From: Candidatus Adlerbacteria bacterium
Lineage (GTDB): Bacteria; Patescibacteriota; Minisyncoccia; Phycocordibacterales; SBAW01
Direction of reading: 5' to 3'
Assembly (NCBI GenBank): GCA_903900775.1
Contig: CAIUOD010000041.1
Location: forward strand, 1 to 48,403
DNA length: 48,403 bases
Part shown: piece by piece, positions 1 through 8,024 of the stretch
Layout: every line of letters begins with the position of its first letter
Position numbering within the stretch: position 1 is the stretch's first letter
Notes under the pieces: model-generated
Database searches by the model: none
Told to the model about the DNA's origin: nothing
Seen by the model: the letters and a program-made list of their open reading frames with translations, nothing else
Made by a program: the position numbers and the translations under genes

Positions 1-993
1 CGGGTCGGCCACCGGCGCATACGGGCCCGCGCGCGAATTATTAAGAACCGTGTCTATTGTGCCCTGGTCGTAGGTCATGATCTCAACGCGGTCGCAATAT
101 TTATTGAGCGCCGTGTAGTCGTTGGCATATTCGGTCGCGTCGGCGGGCGGCGTGGCGCCTATGCCATAGCGGTCCGAGAGCGGCATGCGCGCCTCAATCG
201 AACAGTAGACCCATTTGGTACCCATGCGTTGATAAAGCCCTTTGAGGAAGGTTGAGAAATAATCTTTGGTCTCGGCTTTTTTAGCCTCGAAGTCGATATC
301 GACGCCGTCCCAATTGCCCTGTTTGGCCATGGTGGCAATGGAGTCCTCAAGCGCGACGCGTGTGGTGGCGTTGCTCAAAATGGTCTGCAGGAGTGCGCCG
401 TCGCCTGACATAATGGTCGGGATGACGCGCACCTTTTGCGCCTTGGCCTGTGCGATAAACGACACCCATGGCTCTTGCCCAATACCGCCCGCATCATAGA
501 CCGAACCATCGGATTTTAAGGTAAAGACAAACGGGCTTATCTCGGTCATTTGCGAGAGGTGTGGCAAAACATCGATAGTGCCGGTGGCCTGGCGCCAATA
601 GGGGATCCAGCCGCCGACCTCGAGCTTGCCCTTCCATGCCGGGCCGATACTCTGCCCCGATAATTCTCGAGACGAAAGCGGCGGCGCGCTGCCGGCGGCA
701 CTCGCTAACATCGCCTGGGTCGCTGGGCCCACCACACCCCAGCTTGCCCCCGAACATGCGACCCCTTTATCGCATTGATATTTTTTAACTGCGGCAAGCG
801 TGAGCGAGCCAAAATAGCCGGTCGCGCTCGCGGCCGAGAGATACCCCGCCGAGACGAGCGTGTTTTGCATGGCAGAGACATCACTGCCCGAGGATCCTAA
901 AACCATTGTGCGCGCCGAAGCACTCGCCGGAAAGGTCGAACAAGCAAAAACAGTAAGAGTAAAGGCGATAAGAACAAGAGGAAGACGCTTCAT
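1..993 (-). CDS. Secreted peptidoglycan-binding-like / GH18 glycoside hydrolase, partial
   Basis: The reading frame stays open from ATG at 993 down to base 1, so the C-terminus lies outside the window (331 codons seen). The N-terminus is a signal peptide (basic MKR, hydrophobic core, Cys at residue 18). Residues about 28-95 resemble a peptidoglycan-binding-like domain (VLGSSGSDVSAMQ, then GYFGSLTLAAVKKYQ). The rest is a glycoside hydrolase 18 barrel with the catalytic signature DGVDIDFE at 229-236 (D229, D232, D234, E236; the Glu is the general acid). Family members cleave beta-1,4-linked GlcNAc polymers; with this N-terminal domain a cell-wall hydrolase or remodelling role is likely. The exact substrate cannot be read from sequence. 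A TATACT hexamer six bases upstream supports this start. Confidence 0.85.
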   Translation of the reverse strand, partial: MKRLPLVLIAFTLTVFACSTFPASASARTMVLGSSGSDVSAMQNTLVSAGYLSAASATGYFGSLTLAAVKKYQCDKGVACSGASWGVVGPATQAMLASAAGSAPPLSSRELSGQSIGPAWKGKLEVGGWIPYWRQATGTIDVLPHLSQMTEISPFVFTLKSDGSVYDAGGIGQEPWVSFIAQAKAQKVRVIPTIMSGDGALLQTILSNATTRVALEDSIATMAKQGNWDGVDIDFEAKKAETKDYFSTFLKGLYQRMGTKWVYCSIEARMPLSDRYGIGATPPADATEYANDYTALNKYCDRVEIMTYDQGTIDTVLNNSRAGPYAPVADP

Positions 994-999
994 CCCCTT

Positions 1000-1005
1000 A
1001 GTATA
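1000..1005 (-). promoter_or_regulatory. -10 element of the GH18 gene
   Basis: TATACT on the minus strand, followed by AAGGGG and the ATG at 993. The six-base gap predicts a leaderless transcript, although AAGGGG could also act as a weak ribosome site. Confidence 0.55.
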
Positions 1006-1011
1006 ACAAAA

Positions 1012-2850
1012 TTAGTTTCGGCGCGCGCGGCTACGATCTATTTCGGTGAGAAATTTTTTGCGAAGGCGTACGCTCCCGGGCGTTATTTCGAGATATTCGT
1101 CCTCATCCATGACCTCGAGCCCGCGCTCGATCGTGAGCAAATACGGAGGCACCAGCGTGATGGCGTCGTCCGAGCCCGAGGCGCGCATGTTGGTGAGCTG
1201 TTTGCCTTTGGTTGGGTTGACCGTCATCTGCTCGCCCTTGGCGGTGTTACCGATGACCATCCCCTCGTAGACCTCGGTTGCCGGCGTGATGTAGAGCACA
1301 CCACGATCCTGCAAGTTAAAGAGAGAGAAGCCAAGCGATTTGCCGGCGGCCATCGAGATCATCGAGCCGGCCGCGCGCTTCACGATCTCGCCCGCGTAGG
1401 GGCGGAAGGCCACGAAGCGCGAGGAGAGGATGCCTTCGCCGCGCGTGTCGAGCACAAACTGCGAGCGATAGCCCAGAAGGCCGCGGGTCGGGCCCTCGAG
1501 CATGAGGCGCACCAATTGGCTCCCCGCCTGCCCCTGCTGATGAACCTTCATGTCGGTGACAATAAATTTGCGCAGGCCGAGCTTCTCGATGACGGCGCCC
1601 TGGTAGGCACTCGGGATGTCGATGACCACTTCTTCAAACGGCTCGAGCTTCTTGCCCGCCTCTTCGTGGAAGATGACCTGCGGCTGGGAGACCTGGAGCT
1701 CGTAGCCTTCGCGGCGCATGTTCTCGAGTAAGACCGCGATGTGGAGCTCGCCGCGGCCCGAGACCTGATAGCCCGCCGCGTCGCTCTCGAAATCCACCTT
1801 AAGGCCAACGTTGACCTCAAGCTCGCGCTCGAGGCGCTCGCGGATCTGCCGGCCGGTGACAAATTTGCCTTCGCGCCCGGCAAAGGGCGAATTATTTACC
1901 AAAAAATCAAGCGTGATGGTCGGCTCGTCGATGGTGATGGCCGGCAACGGCTCGGCCTCGGCATCACTGGTTATCGTCTCGCCGATGAAGATATCGGGGA
2001 GCCCCGCCACGAGCGCGATGTCGCCCGCGCGCACCTCGGTGACCTCGACTTTTTGCAATCCGGCGAAAGTAAAAAGTTTAACGATCTTGCCCGGGCGCGT
2101 CTCCACGCCCTCTTTCGTAATTTTTTTTACAAAAACAGCCTGGCCGGTCGAGACAACACCCTCGTAGACGCGCACGATAGCCAAGCGCCCGAGGAAATTA
2201 TCATAGCCAAGATTAAACGGCTGCATTCGGAGCACGAGATTCTCTTTCTCGGGTGTCGAAGCGGGCGGGACATTCTCCAAGACGCAATCCAAAAGCGGCA
2301 TCAGATTCCCTGATTCGCCTGCCTGCCGGTCAGGCAGGTCCTCTAACTCCTTAACAGCGATACCGGCGCGGCCGTTGGCATAAATGACCGGGAAGCGCGC
2401 TTGCTCGTCGTTGGCGCCGAGCTCTAAAAAGAGTTCAAACACCTGCTCCTCACAGCGCGCCGGGTCGGCGGCGGGCTTGTCGATTTTATTGATGACGACG
2501 ATGGGCCGGAGGCCGAGCTCGAGCGACTTCTTGAGCACGAAGCGCGTCTGCGGCATCGGGCCCTCTTGCGCGTCCACGACAAGTAAAACTGAATCGATCG
2601 AACGCAAGACGCGCTCGACCTCGCTCCCAAAGTCGGCGTGCCCCGGCGTGTCGACGATATTTATTTTGGTGTCTTTATAGACGAGCGAGGCATTTTTGGC
2701 ATAAATCGTGATGCCGCGCTCAAGCTCGATCGTGTTGGAGTCCATCGAGACACCCTCCTCGGCGGCGCCGCATTGGCGCAGCAAAGCGTCGGTCAAGGTG
2801 GTCTTGCCGTGGTCGACGTGCGCTATGATGGCTATGTTTCTTATCTCCAT
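1012..2850 (-). CDS. typA: Ribosome-associated translational GTPase TypA/BipA
   Basis: Elongation-factor-like GTPase that binds the ribosome and acts in 50S assembly and stress adaptation. The P-loop AHVDHGKTT (residues 10-18), DTPGHADFG and NKID motifs are all present, followed by EF-G-like domains III/V and the BipA C-terminal domain; 612 aa is the usual family size. ATG at 2850 (MEIRNIAII) is chosen because family members start here. The frame can be extended to a TTG at 2919, but that extension runs through a palindromic repeat. A second palindrome (2318-2338) lies in frame and encodes about seven extra residues (LPDRQAG, near residue 172) that look like an insertion in a loop. Confidence 0.95.
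   Translation of the reverse strand: MEIRNIAIIAHVDHGKTTLTDALLRQCGAAEEGVSMDSNTIELERGITIYAKNASLVYKDTKINIVDTPGHADFGSEVERVLRSIDSVLLVVDAQEGPMPQTRFVLKKSLELGLRPIVVINKIDKPAADPARCEEQVFELFLELGANDEQARFPVIYANGRAGIAVKELEDLPDRQAGESGNLMPLLDCVLENVPPASTPEKENLVLRMQPFNLGYDNFLGRLAIVRVYEGVVSTGQAVFVKKITKEGVETRPGKIVKLFTFAGLQKVEVTEVRAGDIALVAGLPDIFIGETITSDAEAEPLPAITIDEPTITLDFLVNNSPFAGREGKFVTGRQIRERLERELEVNVGLKVDFESDAAGYQVSGRGELHIAVLLENMRREGYELQVSQPQVIFHEEAGKKLEPFEEVVIDIPSAYQGAVIEKLGLRKFIVTDMKVHQQGQAGSQLVRLMLEGPTRGLLGYRSQFVLDTRGEGILSSRFVAFRPYAGEIVKRAAGSMISMAAGKSLGFSLFNLQDRGVLYITPATEVYEGMVIGNTAKGEQMTVNPTKGKQLTNMRASGSDDAITLVPPYLLTIERGLEVMDEDEYLEITPGSVRLRKKFLTEIDRSRARRN
2318..2338. repeat. GC-rich palindrome inside typA
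   Basis: Perfect 8-bp arms CCTGCCTG / CAGGCAGG separated by five bases. It is in frame within typA and adds residues LPDRQAG. It resembles the palindromes at 2864-2884 and 30428-30443. Confidence 0.7.
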
Positions 2851-2863
2851 ATTATTTTTAGCA

Positions 2864-2884
2864 ACCTGCCTGCCTTGGGCAGGT
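2864..2884. repeat. GC-rich palindrome upstream of typA
   Basis: ACCTGCC / GGCAGGT arms around a 7-base loop, just upstream of the chosen typA start. Same CCTGCC...GGCAGG family as the in-gene copy at 2318. It could form a hairpin in a typA leader. Confidence 0.6.
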
Positions 2885-3031
2885 GTTTCTGATTTCCATA
2901 GATTCTTCTCGGCCCGCAAACAAAAAAGCGCGGGACACCCGAGCAGTACCTACATCATACCAGAAATTTCCAAAAAAGCGAGTGAAGTGAATTCCTTTTA
3001 TACAGGGCCAAAAACTACTGTGCAAAAGTGC

Positions 3032-3077
3032 TTGACGGGCTTTTTGCTATCTGCTACCTTTATTAAGCAAGGTAGCA
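3032..3077 (+). promoter_or_regulatory. padR promoter with overlapping inverted-repeat operator
   Basis: TTGACG at 3032-3037, then 17 bp, then TACCTT at 3055-3060 is a plausible sigma-70-type promoter. A perfect inverted repeat TGCTACCTT / AAGGTAGCA (3052-3060 and 3069-3077, 8-base spacer) covers the -10, the predicted start point and the A of the ATG. PadR dimers bind palindromes, so autorepression here is likely. This is inference; the sequence is not the textbook ATGT-N8-ACAT site. Confidence 0.6.
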
Positions 3078-3406
3078 TGGACGAAAACATCAAAATAGCC
3101 GACACTTTCTCGCCTATCCGCCGCGGGCTTCTGGAGCTTGCGGTACTCCGGATCGTGGCCCACGGCGAGGTCTATGCCGCCGACATTTTAAAACTCTTGG
3201 CCGGGACCGAACTCTCAACCCAAGAAGGTACCCTCTATCCCCTGCTCTCGCGGATGCGCCGCGAAGGATGGCTCGATTATGCGTGGCAAGAATCCGAGCA
3301 AGGGCCGCCGCGCAAGTATTACCGCCTGGCGCCGCCGGGCCGCGAGCGGCTCGCCCAGGCGCAGAAGTATTGGCACACCATTATTAAAAACATCTCGAAT
3401 TTATAA
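3077..3406 (+). CDS. PadR family transcriptional regulator
   Basis: 109-aa winged-helix regulator. The PadR N-domain pattern is clear: the GLLELAVLRIV helix, then ADILKLLAG, then the EGTLYPLLSRMRREGWL recognition-helix/wing segment, then RKYYRLAPPGRERL. PadR proteins act as ligand-responsive dimeric repressors and often control the gene cotranscribed with them. ATG at 3077 is chosen rather than upstream in-frame starts because it matches the family N-terminus and follows the promoter. The PspC gene starts 17 bp after the stop, so a PadR-PspC envelope-stress operon is likely, with the upstream inverted repeat as operator. Confidence 0.9.
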   Translation: MDENIKIADTFSPIRRGLLELAVLRIVAHGEVYAADILKLLAGTELSTQEGTLYPLLSRMRREGWLDYAWQESEQGPPRKYYRLAPPGRERLAQAQKYWHTIIKNISNL

Positions 3407-3423
3407 AATTATAAGAAAATAAC

Positions 3424-4326
3424 ATGAACAAAGTCATCACGATCCATTTGGCGGGGCGCGCATTCCAGCTCGAGGAGCCGGGCTACGACGCTCTGCGCCG
3501 CTATCTCGATGCCGCGGCGGCCGCGCTTGAAAATAATCCCGACAAAGACGAAATCATCGGCGACCTCGAGGCCGCGCTGGCCGAGAAGTGCCAGGCGTAT
3601 CTCGGCGCGCATAAAGAGGTGGTGGTCGCGCGCGAGGTCGAGCAGATGATCATTGAGATGGGGCCAGTCAAGACTGACACATCCGGAGAGACGGCGAATC
3701 CCGAATCCGCCGCCGAAACAAATCGAAAGAATAAAGAGCGTGATGCCGCGGCACCCAAAAAGCTCTACCAAATCCGCGAAGGCGCGTGGTTGAGCGGCGT
3801 TTGTACCGGGCTGGCCGCCTATTTTGGCGTCGATGTCGCGCTTGTGCGCATTATCTTCGTCCTACTCACTCTGCTCACGCATGGCGTGTTGATCTTGCTC
3901 TATATCCTCATGATGGTAATCATCCCGCACGCCGACACGCCCCAAGCGCGCGCCGAGGCTTTTGGCACCTCGCCCATCACCGCGCAAGACTTGGTTAACC
4001 GCGCTAAAGAAGGCTACGAGCATTTTGCCAACTCCGACGAGTGGCGCCGCTGGAGGCGCCAGATGAGACAAGACTCCCGCCAGTGGAAGCGGCAGTGGCG
4101 GCAAGAGCGCCGGCAGTATCGCTACGAATACTATCCGCGCCGTCGCTCGTTTATTGGGCGGCTCATCCACCTCGTGATGGAGATTGTTTGGCTCCTCTTT
4201 ATTATCTTCTGCCTCTGGCTCGCCTACTATCATTTCGCTTCGGTGCACCAATTTATCAATCTCCTGCCGCAGTGGGCCGACCAAGCCGTTGCCTGGATTA
4301 AAAGCGAGTGGGCGGCGCACCACTAG
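3424..4326 (+). CDS. PspC-domain membrane protein
   Basis: 300-aa protein, second gene of the PadR operon. Residues 1-85 form a helical N-terminal region, followed by a charged linker. Residues about 113-171 are a PspC domain (LYQIREGAWLSGVCTGLAAYFG, cut here only for description, then a long hydrophobic helix ending at the IIPHAD motif). Residues 206-242 are extraordinarily rich in Arg, Trp and Gln, and a second membrane helix spans about 246-270. PspC proteins sense or respond to envelope stress at the inner membrane. The Arg/Trp segment between the two membrane helices could be a membrane-surface amphipathic helix; this is inference. Confidence 0.85.
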   Translation: MNKVITIHLAGRAFQLEEPGYDALRRYLDAAAAALENNPDKDEIIGDLEAALAEKCQAYLGAHKEVVVAREVEQMIIEMGPVKTDTSGETANPESAAETNRKNKERDAAAPKKLYQIREGAWLSGVCTGLAAYFGVDVALVRIIFVLLTLLTHGVLILLYILMMVIIPHADTPQARAEAFGTSPITAQDLVNRAKEGYEHFANSDEWRRWRRQMRQDSRQWKRQWRQERRQYRYEYYPRRRSFIGRLIHLVMEIVWLLFIIFCLWLAYYHFASVHQFINLLPQWADQAVAWIKSEWAAHH

Positions 4327-4334
4327 CCGCGCGG

Positions 4335-4340
4335 TATACT
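4335..4340 (+). promoter_or_regulatory. -10 element of the ZIP gene
   Basis: TATACT followed by AACCCT and the ATG at 4347. Its six-base gap decides between this ATG and the upstream in-frame 4308 start, which lies before the promoter. Confidence 0.6.
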
Positions 4341-4346
4341 AACCCT

Positions 4347-5063
4347 ATGATGATTTTTATTATCGCCGGGGCGACCTTCTGCGCGACGCTTGTGGGCGGG
4401 CTCTTCGCGCTCAAACTCAAGGACAAACTACACCTCATCTTGGGCTTTAGCGCTGGCGCGATTGTCGCAGTCGCCTTCTTCGACCTCCTGCCCGAGGCGA
4501 TTAATCTGGGGCTAAACACGTATTCGGCCGCGGGCGTGCTTGCCATGACCGCGCTGGGTTTCGCCTGTTATCTCGTGCTCGACCGCCTCATCTTTATGCA
4601 CGACCACGCCGACGACGAACACCAAGTGGCTCGCGCACGCGCCGGGGCCGGAGCACTTTCTTTCCACAGCTTTTTGGACGGCGTCGGCATTGGGCTGGCC
4701 TTCCAGGTCTCGCCGGCGGTTGGGGCAATCGTTGCCGCCGCCGTGCTCACGCACGATTTCTCGGATGGTATCAATACCGTGGGCCTCGTGCTCAACAACA
4801 AAGGCGAGCGGGGGCAGGCATTCCGCTGGCTCTTTGTCGACGCGGTGGCGCCCGTGCTTGGCGTTGCCTCGACGCTCTTTTTCGCTATCCCGCAAGCACA
4901 GCTCGGTCTCTTGCTCGCACTCTTCGCCGGATTCTTCCTTTATATCGGCGCCTCGGATCTCATCCCCGAGAGCCATCATGCGCACCCGGTGCGCCTCACG
5001 ACCTTCCTCACGGTCCTCGGCATGGCGACACTCTATATCATCATCAAATTGGCGAGTATATAG
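4347..5063 (+). CDS. ZIP family divalent metal transporter
   Basis: 238-aa polytopic membrane protein of the ZIP family, which moves Zn2+, Fe2+ or related metals into the cytoplasm. Signature residues are HSFLDG (H107, D111) in one helix and THDFSDG (H136, D140) in the next, which form the binuclear metal site. DLLPE (46-50) and DLIPESHH (204-211) are further family motifs. A His/Asp-rich loop HDHADDEH (85-92) fits a cytoplasmic metal-sensing loop. ATG 4347 is preferred over 4308 because of the -10 hexamer at 4335. The gene converges on the alkA-like gene with no spacer. Confidence 0.88.
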   Translation: MMIFIIAGATFCATLVGGLFALKLKDKLHLILGFSAGAIVAVAFFDLLPEAINLGLNTYSAAGVLAMTALGFACYLVLDRLIFMHDHADDEHQVARARAGAGALSFHSFLDGVGIGLAFQVSPAVGAIVAAAVLTHDFSDGINTVGLVLNNKGERGQAFRWLFVDAVAPVLGVASTLFFAIPQAQLGLLLALFAGFFLYIGASDLIPESHHAHPVRLTTFLTVLGMATLYIIIKLASI

Positions 5064-5729
5064 TCACCTCTTTTTCTCATCTGCCGCACGCCAGAGATAC
5101 CACGAGGCCGCCGAGGCATGGGCGCGCCAGGGTTTGGCGAGCTTCTCCATCTGCACGCGGCTAGGTGGATTTTTGAGCCCGTAGACAATTTGGAATCCTC
5201 TTTGTATCCCCAAATCACCCAAGGGCAAAATGTCGGGTCGGCCGAGCGTAAAAATAAGAAACATGTGTACCGTCCAGACGCCGACGCCTTTGATCTGCAA
5301 AAGATGCGCCTCGACCTCCTCGTTGCTCATGCGGGCAAGCACGCGATGCTTAATCGTGCCATTCGCAAATTTCTCCGCGACATCTTTTATATACGACGCC
5401 TTTTGCCGCGAGAGGCCGACCGCGCGCAACTTCTCAAGCGGCATGGCTTGCACCTCCTCGGGCGTGGGGAACTTTGCGCTCCCCTTCCACCCCGCGTCGG
5501 GGCGCGCATCAATATTAAAGAGCGCAACAAATCTTGCCAAAATAGTCGCCGCCGCTTTGCCTGAGACTTGCTGATAAATAATCGAGCGCACCAATGCCTG
5601 GAAGGCGCTCCCCCGCCGCCCCATCTTGGGCGGCCCGTGCTTTTTAATCAACGCGGCAAACCTCTTGTCGCGCTTGAACACGGCCAGTGAAGGGTGCGGT
5701 TTTATGGATATTCTGGAAACTTTTGACAC
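5064..5729 (-). CDS. DNA-3-methyladenine glycosylase II (AlkA-like)
   Basis: 221-aa base-excision-repair glycosylase of the HhH-GPD superfamily. The helix-hairpin-helix is LLQIKGVGVWTVHM (143-156), and the catalytic aspartate is D172 in LPLGDLGIQRG. These enzymes remove alkylated purines such as 3-methyladenine. The AlkA N-terminal domain is missing, so this is the short catalytic form. The start is GTG at 5729. Substrate range within the AlkA/MAG group cannot be set from sequence. Confidence 0.88.
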   Translation of the reverse strand: MSKVSRISIKPHPSLAVFKRDKRFAALIKKHGPPKMGRRGSAFQALVRSIIYQQVSGKAAATILARFVALFNIDARPDAGWKGSAKFPTPEEVQAMPLEKLRAVGLSRQKASYIKDVAEKFANGTIKHRVLARMSNEEVEAHLLQIKGVGVWTVHMFLIFTLGRPDILPLGDLGIQRGFQIVYGLKNPPSRVQMEKLAKPWRAHASAASWYLWRAADEKKR

Positions 5730-5767
5730 TTTTTAGCTTAGCATTCCGACGAATCTCGAGCGCATTA

Positions 5768-6562
5768 TCATAAGTTAGCTTGAACCTGCTTCAAAATATC
5801 TGGGGACATTCGCTCTTTTCTTGTAATGTTAACCGCTGGTCTATCTTTCAAAATCTCTCGAATCTTTGATTGAAGCATCGCCGTCGCTCGGCTGAGTTCG
5901 CCTTCTTTATCAAACAGTATGACGGGTACAACACTCAGATAAAAGGACATAACGCCGAGGAAATAGGTCTGTTCTTCTCCAAAACCATCGACTGCTGTTT
6001 CCGCTAAATATCCCTCGGTAATTCCTTTATCATCTTTAATTTCTTTGAACGCCGGATGGTATATCAGTGTTCTCGGACTGCACAAATCATCTAGGGAATA
6101 TCCAGGTGCTTTTGGCGGGTTCGCACGGAACTCTTTTATAAATCTCACCTTAATATCGCTTAAATCGTGCGAACCCATTGGCGAGAGCAAGGAGATCTTT
6201 CTAAGAGTATTTGTGTCTAGAAAATCGATACTTACTGCGACTCCTGTGTAATCCGCAATCAAGGAAAACATTTCAACCTCACCACTAAGAAAAAGTTCTT
6301 TGAATATTTCAAATCTGGCTTGTTCTGAGTCTCGCAATAAGCCATCAGAAATGTACTTGGCAATAATACGCTCAAGCGTTTGGATATCGTCTCCAACTAC
6401 TAATAAATCAATGTCTGAATTTTGATTGACGGCATAATTTGCGCCCCAAGCATTTGAGCCCGTGAGTAAAATACCGCGAGCGACTTCAGAAACCGAGACA
6501 ACAAATTTCTCAGCGATTTTAAGATTTCTCTCAGTTATCTTTTGTTCGATGGTGTCATCCAT
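5768..6562 (-). CDS. Nucleotidyltransferase-fold protein
   Basis: 264-aa protein with a Pol-beta-type nucleotidyltransferase core: GS at 35-36 followed by the metal-binding pair D50-x-D52 (NSDIDLLVVGD). Such proteins transfer an NMP to a protein, antibiotic or nucleic acid; the acceptor is unknown. The remainder is not recognised. Its base composition is clearly more AT-rich than the flanking housekeeping genes, like the next two genes upstream, which suggests a laterally acquired set. ATG 6562 is preferred over TTG 6583 because TACAAT sits six bases upstream of it. Confidence 0.7.
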   Translation of the reverse strand: MDDTIEQKITERNLKIAEKFVVSVSEVARGILLTGSNAWGANYAVNQNSDIDLLVVGDDIQTLERIIAKYISDGLLRDSEQARFEIFKELFLSGEVEMFSLIADYTGVAVSIDFLDTNTLRKISLLSPMGSHDLSDIKVRFIKEFRANPPKAPGYSLDDLCSPRTLIYHPAFKEIKDDKGITEGYLAETAVDGFGEEQTYFLGVMSFYLSVVPVILFDKEGELSRATAMLQSKIREILKDRPAVNITRKERMSPDILKQVQANL

Positions 6563-6568
6563 ATCCGT

Positions 6569-6574
6569 ATTGTA
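6569..6574 (-). promoter_or_regulatory. -10 element of the nucleotidyltransferase gene
   Basis: TACAAT on the minus strand, then six bases (ACGGAT), then ATG at 6562. It predicts a leaderless mRNA and sets the start. Confidence 0.55.
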
Positions 6575-6608
6575 TCGCCCCAAATGTGTCTACCAAACGA
6601 CGCGATTT

Positions 6609-7043
6609 TTACTCTTCTTGATAGAACAGCTCTATACAATCATCGAGGCCATAGATGAAATCCATTTTTAGAGCTTCGGCGGCAGAGACCCAGGCCGAAG
6701 CCTTGTGCTCGCTCGGGTTCACTACTACTTCCATCTGGCTCGGTAGTGTTGTCGAAAACATGTGGAAGCCAAAATCGTGCCCCTCGTTGCGGACAAATAT
6801 CGAGCCGAGGAATTTCAGATTGTCTTCCGATATTTGCAAGCCAGTTTCTTCGAATATTTCTCTCTGCATTGCCCGGCTCATCGTTTCTCCTTTATCGATT
6901 TTCCCAGCGGGGAATCCCCACTCTCCCCCGCTAACTTTATTCGGCTGGCGGTGAAGCAAGATGAACTTGCCGCCGCTATTAACAAAACAGCCGACAACAT
7001 CGATCTCTTTCTTAAAATCCGCCGGTTCTGTTTTAAAAATCAT
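6609..7043 (-). CDS. Nudix hydrolase
   Basis: 144-aa pyrophosphohydrolase with a complete Nudix box at 47-69: G47, E53, R61-E62, E65-E66, G68. It hydrolyses a nucleoside diphosphate linked to some other group; the substrate is not predictable. It starts 10 bp after the cytidylyltransferase-like gene stops and on the same strand, so the two are probably cotranscribed. AT-rich compared with the surrounding core genes. Confidence 0.88.
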   Translation of the reverse strand: MIFKTEPADFKKEIDVVGCFVNSGGKFILLHRQPNKVSGGEWGFPAGKIDKGETMSRAMQREIFEETGLQISEDNLKFLGSIFVRNEGHDFGFHMFSTTLPSQMEVVVNPSEHKASAWVSAAEALKMDFIYGLDDCIELFYQEE

Positions 7044-7052
7044 TGGAATTTT

Positions 7053-7520
7053 TTAGCCCCAGACCTTACGGATTCGTTCGATAAGGTTTGTGGTCGAGCT
7101 TTCATGGACGCGAGGGATTATTTGCAATTCGATGCCTAGAGCTTCTATCTCGCTCCTTCGATCCTCCCAAACTGGATCAATACTCACAAATATATTCGGC
7201 CTGAGCGATTTCAATAACTGACTAGTTGGAGTCCTTTGTCCATCCTTACTAGCCAGAATCGTATAGTCAACGTCTCTCATTGAATCAACAAGCTCTACTC
7301 TTTCCTCTTCGGAGAGTATCGGGCGTTTCCCACCTTTCTTCGCTTTAACCCATTCATCAGATAAAACTGCGACGACCACTATGTCACCGAGCGTTCGAAG
7401 ATTCCTAAATGAACGTACGTGACCTAAATGGAAAAGATCGAACGTTCCATCCGCAAAGATAATCCTTTTATCAGAAAATTTATTCCGTAATTCCTCTAGT
7501 TCGAGAGGGTTGATTACCAT
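7053..7520 (-). CDS. Cytidylyltransferase-like nucleotidyl transferase (TagD/RfaE2 type)
   Basis: 155-aa Rossmann-like nucleotidyltransferase. It has the HxGH motif (H31-L-G-H34 in DLFHLGH) and a C-terminal STTNLI signature (142-147), both needed to bind CTP or ATP and join it to a phosphorylated small molecule. Relatives make CDP-glycerol, ADP-heptose or FAD precursors; the substrate here is open. The downstream Nudix gene could hydrolyse or recycle a similar sugar- or polyol-nucleotide, which is inference. TATTCT lies exactly six bases upstream of the ATG. Confidence 0.8.
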   Translation of the reverse strand: MVINPLELEELRNKFSDKRIIFADGTFDLFHLGHVRSFRNLRTLGDIVVVAVLSDEWVKAKKGGKRPILSEEERVELVDSMRDVDYTILASKDGQRTPTSQLLKSLRPNIFVSIDPVWEDRRSEIEALGIELQIIPRVHESSTTNLIERIRKVWG

Positions 7521-7526
7521 CTTTAT

Positions 7527-7532
7527 AGAATA
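7527..7532 (-). promoter_or_regulatory. -10 element of the cytidylyltransferase-Nudix pair
   Basis: TATTCT on the minus strand, followed by ATAAAG and the ATG at 7520. Predicted leaderless start. Confidence 0.55.
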
Positions 7533-7598
7533 TCATTGGCTTGGCCTCCTTGCCCGATGGCCAAAAGGGCTGTGTTTTGCTATGCTCAAGACGTTTAT

Positions 7599-7669
7599 TG
7601 GGAGATCGTCTAATGGTAGGACAGCGGCCTTTGAAGCCGTGAATCATGGTTCGAATCCATGTCTCCCAG
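7599..7669 (+). tRNA. tRNA-Gln (anticodon TTG)
   Basis: The acceptor stem pairs TGGGAGA (7599-7605) with TCTCCCA (7662-7668), with discriminator G at 7669. The D arm is GTCTAATGGTAGGAC, the anticodon loop CTTTGAA gives TTG, and the T arm carries TTCGAAT. CCA is not encoded at this position. The last seven bases, CTCCCAG, recur at 11762 and 13234, marking this gene as an attachment site for the elements downstream. Confidence 0.95.
7663..7669 (+). repeat. Attachment-site core, copy 1 (3' end of tRNA-Gln)
   Basis: CTCCCAG, the final seven bases of the tRNA. It is repeated at the right ends of both downstream elements (11762-11768, 13234-13240). Confidence 0.6.
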
Positions 7670-7678
7670 CTGGGTATT

Positions 7679-7695
7679 ACTTTGTATTACTAAGT
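7679..7695. repeat. Left-end inverted repeat of element 1
   Basis: ACTTTGT-ATT-ACTAAGT, a 7-bp inverted repeat with one mismatch. It corresponds to the perfect ACTTAGT-CGT-ACTAAGT at 11778-11794 in element 2. It may bind the RHH protein or a recombinase. Confidence 0.55.
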
Positions 7696-7754
7696 GCCTC
7701 ACAGGCACATTAGCAGGACTTCCGCGATGAAGTGCGACTGGCAGAATGGGACGC

Positions 7755-7949
7755 ATGGCACGAGTTACCGTAACTTTTTGTGTATCGTTGTCACCCGAGA
7801 TGGCCGCGGAGATCGACCGGATTATGGAGATAGAGCATCGGACACGCTCCGAACTCATCCGTGAGGCGTTGCGGCGGTACTTCCGCCCTGACTCGGGTGG
7901 GACTGTGCTCGACCAGCGTACAATTAACACGAAATCCGAACGCACATAG
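7755..7949 (+). CDS. Ribbon-helix-helix DNA-binding protein (element 1)
   Basis: 64-aa CopG/Arc-type RHH protein: a short beta strand (VTVTFCVSL) followed by two helices (PEMAAEIDRIMEIE, then RTRSELIREALRRYF). Such proteins dimerise and bind inverted repeats; many are antitoxins or plasmid/phage regulators. The start at 7755 (MARVTVTF) is preferred to 7746 because the paralogue at 11915 begins with the equivalent residues and both have an AT-type hexamer seven bases upstream. It lies 75 bp before the ATPase on the same strand, so it may regulate or neutralise that cargo. A candidate operator is the inverted repeat at 7679. Confidence 0.8.
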   Translation: MARVTVTFCVSLSPEMAAEIDRIMEIEHRTRSELIREALRRYFRPDSGGTVLDQRTINTKSERT

Positions 7950-8024
7950 GCCCTTCGGATCCACCACCTCCAGCGGGGAGATCGCCGCTAGCGCGAAGGT
8001 GTCAGGGTAGTTACCATAGAGGGC

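Noticed and set aside
1741-2313. A 190-codon plus-strand frame opposite typA
   Set aside because: Antisense to conserved typA motifs; no motif or ribosome site of its own.
2708-3076. N-terminal extension of the PadR gene
   Set aside because: The extension is antisense to typA and lies upstream of the predicted padR promoter; PadR family alignment begins at 3077.
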